Source: JAJYVT01 sp035534455 (lineage in GTDB: Bacteria; Actinomycetota; Acidimicrobiia; Acidimicrobiales; RAAP-2). From it: DNA of 64,000 nt. The translations under genes were made by a program, and so were the position numbers. The notes beneath the pieces are model-generated. The model saw only the letters and a list, made by a program, of their open reading frames with translations. It had not been told where the DNA came from and did not search any database. Positions 39,690 through 48,800 of the stretch are shown here, piece by piece. The DNA is taken from assembly GCA_035534455.1 (NCBI GenBank), contig DATLRV010000007.1, positions 1 through 64,000 of the forward strand. The letters are read 5' to 3'. How positions within the stretch are numbered: position 1 is the stretch's first letter; every line of letters starts with the position of its first letter.

Positions 39690-40571
39690 TCACCCCACTG
39701 CCGGGCTGTAGAGGACGGTGGTCGACGCCATCACGGTGGTCCCGGACACTGTCTTGGTCTGGAAGCCCCCGTTCTGTGCTGTCGTCTTCGACGTTGTGAT
39801 CTTTGTGACCTTCACGTTGAACTCGAGGTCGTAGTAGATCGTGTCGATCTCGCCTGCAGGGCATGTCGCGAACGGCTCGGACGTTGTCGAGGTGGCGTTG
39901 GGCCGGCACTTCGCCGAGGCGAATGTCACGGTGGCGCTGCCGCTGCATCCCGTCGGCGTTCCTGCGGAGCAGACCGTGGTCGTCTTGTACTCGTAGGTGA
40001 ACAGAGGCGTCGCGGACGAGCTGTCGCCGTTGACGACGTGCGGGATCGAGAGGAGTCTGCGGCTCGACGTCGACGGCCATGTGCAGTGCTTCGTGGTTGT
40101 TGTCTCGCTGAACGGGCAGGTTGTCGGCTCGGCGGGCGTCAGCATCAGGGTGAACGTGGCTGTCGGCGCGCACAATGTCGTCTTGCTGGGTGTCTGCGTG
40201 CAGGAGGCGGTGACCTCTTCGGGACCGTTGGCTGTACCGGTGTTGGCGAAGAAGGTGAGGGAGGTCGGCGTGATGCCGCCCAGCTCGAACGGGGGCACCG
40301 GGGGGCTGACCGGCGTGGTGCCGTCGTAGCTCGGTGCGGGGGCGACGGCGGCACGGAGCAGGCGCTGGAGGTTGGTGGAGAGCCAGAGCTGGTCGTTCAG
40401 GTTTGTGTAGGTGAGGTTGACCCGGCTCGAGGTCTGGAACACGGTCGAGACGATCGGGACCGTCATGGCCATCAGCACGGAGAATGCGACCAGGACGATC
40501 ATCATCTCGATCAGCGAGAATCCCTGGTCGTCCCGTGTGCGCCGCAGGCGCAGAAGCGCGCGGGGAATCAT
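39690..40571 (-). CDS. Prepilin-type protein
   Basis: 293 aa, ATG at 40571 overlapping the upstream stop (ATGA). The leader is 22 residues of basic sequence before GFSLIEMMIVLVAFSVLMAMTVPIVSTVF, the type IV prepilin motif with the conserved Gly and Glu. The C-terminal domain is Thr/Ser-rich with cysteine pairs (ASCTQT, TTLCAP, TTCPFS, KHCTWP). It lies in a three-gene operon. A pseudopilin or minor pilin; no assembly ATPase, peptidase or secretin is nearby, so these must be encoded elsewhere. Confidence 0.78.
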   Translation of the reverse strand: MIPRALLRLRRTRDDQGFSLIEMMIVLVAFSVLMAMTVPIVSTVFQTSSRVNLTYTNLNDQLWLSTNLQRLLRAAVAPAPSYDGTTPVSPPVPPFELGGITPTSLTFFANTGTANGPEEVTASCTQTPSKTTLCAPTATFTLMLTPAEPTTCPFSETTTTKHCTWPSTSSRRLLSIPHVVNGDSSSATPLFTYEYKTTTVCSAGTPTGCSGSATVTFASAKCRPNATSTTSEPFATCPAGEIDTIYYDLEFNVKVTKITTSKTTAQNGGFQTKTVSGTTVMASTTVLYSPAVG

Positions 40572-43381
40572 GTGAGGGTCACCACGAACGGTGATGCGAG
40601 AGCCTGCGAGCTCCCTGTTGTCTTTGCGACCGAGGTCGGGTTCACGCTGACCTTGGTGATCGTGCCTACGTGGCCGGCGTGGGTGACGGTGACCTTGTAG
40701 CTGCCGTAGGGCACGACGACCTGGCTCATGCCGAGCGGCCCGGTGGGTTCGAGGTTGAAGGACGCAGGGTTCGTCTTGCCCGTCGGTGGCGCGAGCAGCG
40801 TGCAACTTGCGCCCGTCACCGGTGCGGCCGTGATCGTCGCCCCTGTGTCAGGAGTGCCGTACCGGTTCACCACCCGGATCTCGAGCATGCCCATCGGCAT
40901 GGTGGCCGTCGCCGTCGCCCCCGGGGTGGTGGACACCTGCACCGAGACGCCGAGGGGCTTGCAGTCGGAGGCGGCGACGCCGTAGCCGGACGAGAACGGG
41001 AAGAGCGGCCCGACCCGGGTCGCCGCCGTTGTGCCCGACGGCACTGTCACCTCGAGCGGGTTCGTCGTGAGGCTCGAGTTTGTGACGGCGATGGGGACTC
41101 CGCCGGTGTACATCCCGGTCGGCACGGACGGCGTCGCGTTGCTCCACGTCGTCCCTGTGACGCGTGTGACGTCGAAATAGAACGCCGCCGTCTCGGTCGC
41201 CCCCGGAGCGGCGCACGCCGAGCTTCCGCACGCGAGCCCGAAGAACGACATGGCCGTGGGCGTGGACGGGAGCGTGTCGGATTGCCAGGTCGAGGTCCCC
41301 GAAAGAACGACCCCGTAGGCGGACCCGCCGCTCGACGCCACGCCGGCCGCGTAGCACTGCAGACTGGAGGCGCAGGTGATCGACGAGAGGCCCGTGACCG
41401 ACGACGGGACGGTCTCGGACGTGAACGCGCTGGCCGAGGTCCGCCAGAGCAGCGCCGGAGTGCCCGCGCTGCCCGTGCCGAGCACGAGGCATGCCGACGC
41501 GCTCGGGCAGGTGATCGAGGTGATGCTCCTGGTTGTCGTCGGGGTGTCGAGCTTCCAGCTCGTCGCCGTTGTGAGGGAGGTGATCGCCCCGTAGGTCGTT
41601 GTCCCGGCCCTGCGGGTGCCGATGGCGTAGCACGCCGTCTTCGACGGGCAGGTGAGCGCCGAAAGGGCGGAGACTGTGCTCGGCAGGGTGTTCTTTGTCC
41701 ACGTCTTGGCTGTCGCGGCAGATAGGGACAGGACCTCGCCGTGCGATGTCTTGCGGGTGCCGACGGCGTAGCACGTTGTCGCGGCCGGGCATGTCAGCTG
41801 CGTCAGCGTCAACGGGGTATATGTGCTTGTGGTCGGGAGCGTGTCCGTTGTCCATTTGCGGCCTGTGGTGGGGGACAGGGAGAGGACGACGGGCTTGGTT
41901 GTCAACTGCTTGGTCGCCACGGCGTAGCACCGGGTGCCGGACCAACATCCGAGCGATGTCACGCGCGCCGGCACGGTTGCGAGCGTGTCGACGGACGAGC
42001 CCCATGTGACCGAGCCGCCGGTGACCGTGCCGGTGACGATGACCGCCCCGGTGGTGCCGAGGCCCCAGGCGTAGCAGCGTGTGGATGCCGGGCACGTGAT
42101 GCCCGAGAGCGCGGTGACGCCCGAGGGGACCGAGTCGGACGTGAAGGACGGCGACGAGGAGGTGCCCGTCGAGAACGACACGCCGTGGTACGTGCTCGTC
42201 CCTCCGTACCCCACCGCGATGCACCGGTTGGTCCCAGCGCAGGAGAGCGCGGCGAGGCGTGCCGCACCGGAAGCCTGGGCGACGGTCCACTTCTTCGATG
42301 TCGCGTTCAGCACCGAGATCTCCGCGACGGGCGCCTTGGCCGGGGTCGCGCTCGACGAGGGCTCCTGGCCGAAGACGACGCACTGCACCTCGTTCAGGCC
42401 AGGACACGTGACCGGACCTTCCGTCGCGGTGGTCGACGGGTACTGCAAGGAGACGAGGGACCCCTCGTCGTAGCGGAATGTGACGTGCGTGACCGTGTCG
42501 AGGTTCGCTGTCACGGTCTGGCTCGTCGTGGAGGACTCGCTCGCGGACATCCACGACGGGGACGCGGGTGTGGCGCCGGACGTGGGGTCCGCCGCCGTGA
42601 CCGTGTAGCTGGCGGGGGCGGGAACCTCCTCGAAGACGCAGCCGTATGTGTTCGGGTACAGCGTGACCGAGAAGCCGGTCCGAGAGATGGTGACGGGCAC
42701 CGACTGCACACGGGTGGACCACGAGCGGCCGGTCGCGTCCACCGGGGGCGAGCCCGACGGTGTGCCGTTCACCACGACGGCGAGAAAGCCGTCGTTCGGA
42801 AGGGAAGGTGGCGGGTAGTCGAGCAGGGTGCTGTCCGTGACCGTCTGTGTGCGCCCCCATGTGGTCCACACCTTCGCCTCGATCAGCGACGGCGTGACCG
42901 AGCTGGTGCACAGGTCGGGATGGCTCCCCTGGGCGGTCTCCCACGTGAACTCGGCGTGGACCTCGTAGGTCGTTGTGGACTCGACGACGGGCGAGGTGCC
43001 GAAGCAGTGCGAGTTCTCGAGAATGGCGACGCCCGTCTTCGGGACTCCCTGGGAGAGTGTCGGCCCTGTGTTGTTCAGCTTCTCGATGCACTGCTCCGCG
43101 AGGGAGAGCGCGGTGAGCTTGTCGCGCGCTGTCGAGGACTGCTGGACGACGTTCCTGAGGAGGATGGCGATCGGCACGAGGACCACCATCAGGACCATGA
43201 AGGCGACGACGAGCTCGATGAGGGTGAGCCCCTCGTCCCCCCGGCCACGACTCGGCGCGGAGGGGCGGGTCCTCCGTCCGGAGGGGCGGGAGCCGAGCGG
43301 TGGCCCTACCGACGGGCGCGACGCGACCCGGGCGTGACGAGACCGTCGAATCCCCAGAAAGAGGCGAGATCCTTGACCCAC
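40568..43381 (-). CDS. Prepilin N-terminus fused to nine cysteine-pair repeats (candidate pilus-tip beta-propeller)
   Basis: 937 aa from the GTG at 43381, preceded by GGAGG spaced 6 nt. The ~50-residue basic leader precedes GLTLIELVVAFMVLMVVLVPIAILL, the prepilin motif; this leader is longer than usual. A beta-rich region follows, then residues ~326-723 hold nine repeats of ~48 residues, each with a Cys-x4..7-Cys pair (e.g. LTCPAATTCYAVGT, LTCPSKTACYAIGT, ITCPSASACLVLGT). First cysteines are at 326, 381, 430, 479, 531, 578, 625, 670 and 718. The C-terminal region has LEIRVVNRYGTPDTGATI and SYKVTVTHAGH, beta-sandwich-like. Ser/Thr-rich throughout with many ACA codons. First gene of the pilin operon. 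Confidence 0.7.
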   Translation of the reverse strand: MGQGSRLFLGIRRSRHARVASRPSVGPPLGSRPSGRRTRPSAPSRGRGDEGLTLIELVVAFMVLMVVLVPIAILLRNVVQQSSTARDKLTALSLAEQCIEKLNNTGPTLSQGVPKTGVAILENSHCFGTSPVVESTTTYEVHAEFTWETAQGSHPDLCTSSVTPSLIEAKVWTTWGRTQTVTDSTLLDYPPPSLPNDGFLAVVVNGTPSGSPPVDATGRSWSTRVQSVPVTISRTGFSVTLYPNTYGCVFEEVPAPASYTVTAADPTSGATPASPSWMSASESSTTSQTVTANLDTVTHVTFRYDEGSLVSLQYPSTTATEGPVTCPGLNEVQCVVFGQEPSSSATPAKAPVAEISVLNATSKKWTVAQASGAARLAALSCAGTNRCIAVGYGGTSTYHGVSFSTGTSSSPSFTSDSVPSGVTALSGITCPASTRCYAWGLGTTGAVIVTGTVTGGSVTWGSSVDTLATVPARVTSLGCWSGTRCYAVATKQLTTKPVVLSLSPTTGRKWTTDTLPTTSTYTPLTLTQLTCPAATTCYAVGTRKTSHGEVLSLSAATAKTWTKNTLPSTVSALSALTCPSKTACYAIGTRRAGTTTYGAITSLTTATSWKLDTPTTTRSITSITCPSASACLVLGTGSAGTPALLWRTSASAFTSETVPSSVTGLSSITCASSLQCYAAGVASSGGSAYGVVLSGTSTWQSDTLPSTPTAMSFFGLACGSSACAAPGATETAAFYFDVTRVTGTTWSNATPSVPTGMYTGGVPIAVTNSSLTTNPLEVTVPSGTTAATRVGPLFPFSSGYGVAASDCKPLGVSVQVSTTPGATATATMPMGMLEIRVVNRYGTPDTGATITAAPVTGASCTLLAPPTGKTNPASFNLEPTGPLGMSQVVVPYGSYKVTVTHAGHVGTITKVSVNPTSVAKTTGSSQALASPFVVTLT

Positions 43382-43499
43382 CCTTTTCCTCCCATCCCAC
43401 CGATCATCATATCCGTTGCCGCAGGCGCCCCCTTGGCAGGTATTTCGGGCAGGCAACTAACGGGACGAGCGCGACGAGCCCGGCGGGCAGGGCAGGCAA
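43382..43499. other. 118-bp gap upstream of the pilin operon
   Basis: It contains the direct repeat GGGACGAG spaced ~46 bp and a short AT-rich stretch near 43405-43420 that could hold the pilin promoter. No clear -35/-10 pair. No gene. Confidence 0.3.
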
Positions 43500-43928
43500 C
43501 TACCGGGACGAGCCGGGCGCGGTCCGCGCGGCCGCGCGCACGGTCGCGACGACCTCGTCGTTGGAGGCGCCGGGTCCGAGGACCGCGGCGACCCCGGCCT
43601 CCTCGAGGCGAGGGACGTCCACCTCGGGGACGATGCCGCCGATCACCACGGGCGTCTCGAGCCCGGCCTCCCGCAACGCGTCGACGACGGCGGGCGCGAG
43701 GGTGAGGTGCGCGCCGTTGTGCATGGACACGCCGACGACGTCCACGTCCTCCTGGGCGACCGCGGCCGCGATCGCGGCGGGCGTCTGGCGGAGGCCGGCG
43801 AAGACCACCTCGAAGCCGTGGTCGCGCAGGATCCGTGCGACGACCCGCAGCCCCCGGTCGTGGCCGTCGAGACCGACCTTGGCGAGGAGGACCCGTACGG
43901 GCAACTCGGAGGAGGAGTCCCGCGTCAC
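43500..43928 (-). CDS. icmB: B12-binding small subunit of acyl-CoA mutase (IcmB-like)
   Basis: 142 aa, GTG at 43928 overlapping the large-subunit stop (GTGA). Cobalamin-binding fold with LAKVGLDGHDRGLRVVARILRDHGFEVVFAG, the DxHxxG motif whose His (H23) replaces the lower axial ligand, and VGVSMHNGAHL and VIGGIVPEVD. It supplies the coenzyme-B12 half of the mutase encoded upstream. Separate small subunits are typical of isobutyryl-CoA and some methylmalonyl-CoA mutases. Confidence 0.85.
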   Translation of the reverse strand: MTRDSSSELPVRVLLAKVGLDGHDRGLRVVARILRDHGFEVVFAGLRQTPAAIAAAVAQEDVDVVGVSMHNGAHLTLAPAVVDALREAGLETPVVIGGIVPEVDVPRLEEAGVAAVLGPGASNDEVVATVRAAARTAPGSSR

Positions 43929-45553
43929 ACGAAAGCTCGCTCGAACCAGGTGCCGAACACCGATTCGAGCGCCTGCATCACCTCGCCCACCGTGACGTAG
44001 GCCTTCGCCGCGTCGACGAGCGCGGGCATGAGGTTGACCGCGGGGTCCTGGGCCTCGCGTACGAGCCGGTCGATGCACCGCCGGACCGCGTCGTCGTCGC
44101 GTGCCCGCTTCACCGCGGCGAGCTTCGCGAGCTGGCGGTCCTCCACGGCAGGGTCGATGTAGAGGATCGGCGTCTCGCCGCCTTCGCCCTCCGTGTAGCC
44201 GTTGACGCCGACCTGCACCCACTGGCCGGAAGCGATCCTCGACTGGAGCCGGTAGGCCGCGTCCGCGATCTCCGAACAGAACCACCCGTCGTCGACGCAG
44301 GCGAGGACGCCCTCCAGCATCGAGCCGGACCCCACGTCCAAGAGGTGCGAGAAGATCCCCTCGGCCTGGCGGTCGAGCTCGTCGGTCAGCTCTTCGACGA
44401 ACCACGACCCCCCGAGCGGATCGGCGACGTGGGGGACCCCGGTCTCCTCGGCGATTACCTGCTGGGTCCGCAGCGCCAGCCGCGCCGCCTTCTCGGTCGG
44501 GAGCGCCAACGCCTCGTCGTAGGAGTCGGCGTGGAGGCTCTGGGTCCCCCCCAGGACACCGGCGAGCGCCTCGATCGCGACCCGCGCAAGGTTCACCTCG
44601 GGCTGCTGGGCGGTGAGCGACACACCCGCGGTCTGGGTGTGGAAGCGGAGCTGCATCGAGCGCGGGTCGGTCGCCCCGTAGCGGTCTCGCATCCACCGGG
44701 CGAAGATGCGCCTCGCCGCACGGTACTTGGCGATCTCCTCGAAGAAGTCGATGTGCGCGTTGAAGAAGAAGCTGAGGCGCGGCGCGAACTCGTCCACGGC
44801 CAGTCCCGCCGCCGTCACGGCCTCCACGTACGCGAAGCCGTTCGCCAAGGTGAAGGCGAGCTCCTGGGCGGCGGTGGAGCCCGCCTCGCGGATGTGGTAC
44901 CCGGAGACCGAGACCGGGTGCCAGCGCGGCAGCTCGGCGGCGGCGAACCGGATCACGTCGGTCACCAGGCGCACCGACGGGCGGGGAGGGAAGACGTACT
45001 CCTTCTGCGCCTGGTACTCCTTCAAGATGTCGTTCTGGATCGTGCCCCCGAGGTCTCTCCTGGCGACGCCCGTCTCGTCGGCCACCGCGACGTACATCGC
45101 CATGACCACTGGCGCCGCCGAGTTGATGGTCATCGACGTGGTGACGGCCCCGAGGTCGATCCCGTCGAAGAGGGTCTCCATGTCGGCGAGGGTGTCGACG
45201 GCCACCCCGGCCCTGCCGACCTCCCCCTTGGCGAGCGGGTCGTCCGAGTCGCGCCCGAGGAGCGTCGGCATGTCGAAGGCGGTCGACAGCCCGTTGCCCC
45301 CCGACCGCAGCAGCTCCTTGAACCGCTGGTTCGTGTCCTCGGCGGTGCCGAACCCGGCGAACTGGCGCATCGTCCACAGGCGGGACCGGTACATCGAGGC
45401 GTACGGGCCGCGGGTGTAGGGGAACTGCCCGGGGAGCTCGGCGTCGTCGGGTCCGTAGACCGGCTCGAGAGGGACGCCGGACATGGTCTCGAAGGGCACC
45501 CCCCGGGACGGCGATCGGTCGAATTCGTCCTGCCACCGTCGCCGATCTGCCAT
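43925..45553 (-). CDS. icmA: Acyl-CoA mutase large subunit, isobutyryl-CoA mutase residue signature
   Basis: 542 aa, ATG at 45553, 6 nt after TATCAT (leaderless). TIM barrel: YTRGPYASMYRSRLWTMRQFAGFGTAEDTNQRFKELLRSGGNGLSTAFDMPTL and SVSGYHIREAGSTAAQELAFTLANG. Methylmalonyl-CoA mutase uses Tyr and Arg 118 residues apart at the acyl pocket, and isobutyryl-CoA mutase uses Phe and Gln. Here F65 (RQFAGF) and Q183 (YQAQKEY) are exactly 118 apart, so butyryl/isobutyryl-CoA is the better guess. This is residue-based inference. It works with the IcmB-like subunit downstream. Confidence 0.78.
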   Translation of the reverse strand: MADRRRWQDEFDRSPSRGVPFETMSGVPLEPVYGPDDAELPGQFPYTRGPYASMYRSRLWTMRQFAGFGTAEDTNQRFKELLRSGGNGLSTAFDMPTLLGRDSDDPLAKGEVGRAGVAVDTLADMETLFDGIDLGAVTTSMTINSAAPVVMAMYVAVADETGVARRDLGGTIQNDILKEYQAQKEYVFPPRPSVRLVTDVIRFAAAELPRWHPVSVSGYHIREAGSTAAQELAFTLANGFAYVEAVTAAGLAVDEFAPRLSFFFNAHIDFFEEIAKYRAARRIFARWMRDRYGATDPRSMQLRFHTQTAGVSLTAQQPEVNLARVAIEALAGVLGGTQSLHADSYDEALALPTEKAARLALRTQQVIAEETGVPHVADPLGGSWFVEELTDELDRQAEGIFSHLLDVGSGSMLEGVLACVDDGWFCSEIADAAYRLQSRIASGQWVQVGVNGYTEGEGGETPILYIDPAVEDRQLAKLAAVKRARDDDAVRRCIDRLVREAQDPAVNLMPALVDAAKAYVTVGEVMQALESVFGTWFERAFV

Positions 45554-45875
45554 GTCGCCATGATACTTCGGCGTCAAAGTATCTGGGACGTGGGCCGGCA
45601 CCGGCGCCACCTGGGCGTCGGAGCGCCGGGTGGTCCGAAGGGACGAGCTCCGGCGCCGTAGGCGGGACGCACGGGCCGGTCCGCAGGGTTGTTACTATCC
45701 ACGTAGGGAAAATTCGCCGTGGTGACCGGCCACGGGGAGACCGCCACAAGTCCCGTCACCGCAAAAGGGCCACGCGGAGCCCGGAGGGTGTAGGGAGCCA
45801 CGAGGCGGGGAACGTCCCCGCGTCGGCGCCGAACGGCGCCGGACGCGCCGGCGAGCGCAAGGGAGATTCGACCGC
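45554..45875. other. 322-bp region between mutase and sufB: promoters and structured sufB leader
   Basis: On the mutase side, an inverted-repeat operator. On the sufB side, TACTAT (45693-45698) is a possible -10. CTATCCACGTAGGGAAAAT (45695-45713) resembles an element upstream of the second sufC. Downstream, three hairpins lie at 45717-45735 (CCGTGG/CCACGG), 45805-45821 (GCGGGGA-ACG-TCCCCGC) and 45825-45840 (GGCGCC-GAAC-GGCGCC). A ribosome site AGGGAG precedes ATG 45876 by 11 nt. No gene seen. Confidence 0.5.
45560..45583 (-). promoter_or_regulatory. Leaderless -10 overlapping a 7-bp inverted repeat (mutase operator candidate)
   Basis: On the minus strand, TATCAT (45565-45560) lies 6 nt before ATG 45553. 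The inverted repeat GATACTT-N8-AAGTATC (45562-45583), with perfect 7-bp arms, overlaps the -10. A repressor bound here would block transcription of the mutase operon. Confidence 0.5.
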
Positions 45876-48800
45876 ATGGCAACCATGGATCTCGACCTCG
45901 GCCGATACCAGCTCGGGTGGAGCGACGAGGAGGACTACGTCTTCAAGCCCAAGAAGGGGCTGAACGAAGAGATCGTCCGCGAGATGTCGGCCATGAAGCA
46001 CGAACCCGACTGGATGCGCGACTTCCGGCTCAAGTCGCTCACCCGCTTCGAGCGCAAGCCCATGGCGCAGTGGTTCGCCGTCAACATGCCGGACCTGGAC
46101 TTCGACGACATCTACTACTACATCAAGCCCACCGGCGGGCAGGTGAAGGACTGGGAGGATCTCCCCGACTCGATCAAGCGCACCTACGAGCGTCTGGGCA
46201 TCCCCGAGGCGGAGCGCAAGTACCTCGCCGGCGTCACGGCCCAGTACGAATGCCTCAGGGGCTCCACGCGGGTCTGGACGACGGCTGGGATGCGACCGAT
46301 CAAGGAGCTCGAGCCGGGGGACCGCGTGTTCGCGCTCGACGAGCGGACGAAGCTGCTCCGCACGGCGAGGGTGCTGGCCAGTGGTTCTTCAGGTGAGAAG
46401 CAGATCTACGAGATCACCGCCCGTGGGCGCACGATCGGGGCGTCGGGCAACCACCCGTTCCTGGTCCTGCGAGACGAACGGCTCCCCGGTGCGTCCAGGC
46501 CGCGGTACGCGCCGCGGTGGGTGGCGACCGAGGACCTCGCGGTGGGCGACCTGGTCGCGATCGCGACCGACGTCCCCGACTACGGCGAGTCCGTCGCCAT
46601 GCTCGTCGACTCGGCCGACGGGGCCACTGCCCGGTTGCCACGGGTCTCGAACGACGATCTGTGCTGGTTTCTCGGGATCTACCTCGGTGACGGGTACCTG
46701 CACCACCGGGGTGCGCACGTCGCCGTCGAGGTCGCCGTCGACCGGACGGACGTGGTGCTCGTCGAAGAGATCCGGCGTGTCGCGCGCGAGCAGTTCGGCA
46801 TCGACCTCGCGCTCAGCGCAGACGGGTTTCGGCTCACCGGTCGGGGCACCGCGGCGCTCGCCCGCTACCTCGAGCTGAACGGGTTCGGAGGCACGTCGCT
46901 CACGAAGCGGCTCCCGGACTGGGTGCACCGGCTTCCCCGGTCGCAGCGCCTCGCGCTCCTCGCCGGCCTGCTCGACGCCGACGGGTACGTGAGGGACCAT
47001 CCCACGTCGAAGGACGCCATGTTCTGCAGCGCCAATCCGCAACTGCTCGCCGACATGAAGGAGCTGCTCGCCCTCTCGGGCATCTGGAGCAGCTCGGTCA
47101 TCCCCGTCAAGAACCGTCACCCGGTCGATCGGGACCGGGTGATGTCCGCCTACCACCTGCGACTGTCGGGCGACTTCGACCGGATCCCCGCGCGCTCGCC
47201 GCGCCGGCGGGAGCGCGTGGGCCGCCGTCTCTACCACCACGGCTACCGCACCGCCAAGGGCACGGCCTTCCAGTCCCACACGAGCGAGATGCTCGGGTTC
47301 GCGAAGATCGAGAAGTTCGAGCGCGTAGGCGTCGAGCCCGTCTTCGACATCGAGGTCGAGGGTCATCACAACTTCGTGGCCGAAGGCTTCGTGGTCCACA
47401 ACTCCGAGGTCGTCTTCCACCGCAACCGTGAGGACCTCGAGACCCAAGGTGTGCTGTTCTGCGACATGGACACGGCGGTGCGGGAGTACCCCGACATCGT
47501 GCGCAAGTGGTTTGGCACCATCATCCCGCCGAACGACAACAAGTTCGCCGCGCTGAACTCGGCCGTGTGGTCCGGCGGCTCCTTCATCTACGTCCCGCCG
47601 GGCGTGAAGGTGGACATGCCCCTGCAGGCCTACTTCCGCATCAACGCGGAGAACATGGGCCAGTTCGAACGAACCCTCATCATCGCCGACGAGGGGTCCC
47701 AGGTGCACTACATCGAGGGGTGCTCGGCCCCCGTCTACACCTCGGACTCGCTGCACTCCGCCGTCGTCGAGCTCGTCGCGCTCCCGGGGAGCCGGATCAC
47801 GTACACGACCATCCAGAACTGGTCGAACAACGTCTACAACCTCGTCACCAAGCGCGCGCGTGCGGAGGCGGAGTCCCATGTCGAGTGGATCGACGGCAAC
47901 ATCGGATGCCTCGCACAGGGGTCCCGGGTGACGACCCCCGCTGGGACGAAGCCCATCGAGCTGGTGTCCCCGGGTGACCAGGTGCTCGCCTACGGCGAGG
48001 TCGCCGGAGAGCTCTGCTTCCGCACGGTGACCGCCAAGCGCTTCTCGGGGTACCAGCCGGTGCGCGAGGTGCGGGTCGGTGAGCGCGTGCTCCGTGTGAC
48101 CGACAACCACCCCTTCTACTCGTATCGCTATGACCCGGAGCGGGCGAAGAAGACCGGACGTTACGAGCTCGCCTACGTCCGGGCCGACGAGCTTTCGGCG
48201 GCCATCGTCCCTACGACGTCGCTCGACTACGGGCACCCGCACAAGCTCGAGCGGCCGGACACCGAGACGACGTTCGTCGGTTCCAACCAGTACGCGCGCG
48301 GGTTCGAGTCGGTGCGCCCGCGGGCTCCCCGGATGGCTGCGCTCGAGGAGACGACCGCAGAGTTGATGTGGCTCTTCGGTCTCTTCGTCGGGGACGGCTC
48401 GATCGAACGTGAGCCCGCCCGGAACGGTGGTTCGCGCTGGGCCCGCGTGACGTTCTCGACGTCGCACGACGACCGTGCGCGCCCCAGGCTCGTCGAGTTG
48501 ATGCGGCATCTCCTTCCGGACGCGACTCCCGAAGAGCGGCGAGATCGTGTTGCCGTGCGCTGGTCGAGTGTCGAGCTCGCCGACCTGTTCGAGGAAAACG
48601 GCTTCACGACCGGTGCGCATCGCAAGCGGCTACCCGAGTGGGTGCTGGACCTGCCCGAGGACCAGCGGCTCGCACTGGTTGCCGGGTACCTCGACTCGGA
48701 CGGGTGCGCACCGAAGGGTCGGCGTGGCTTCTCGATCAAGTCCGTCAATAGGCCGCTCCTCGCTGACGTCGCGGCGGTGCTGACGTCACTCGGCATCCCG

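Noticed and set aside
43925..45553. Methylmalonyl-CoA mutase as the first identification
   Set aside because: The Phe/Gln active-site pair at the expected spacing points to isobutyryl-CoA mutase instead.
45554..45875. Possible B12 riboswitch between mutase and sufB (GGAGACCGCC resembles a B12 box)
   Set aside because: The box is on the sufB strand, in the wrong place relative to other conserved parts, and the mutase appears leaderless.
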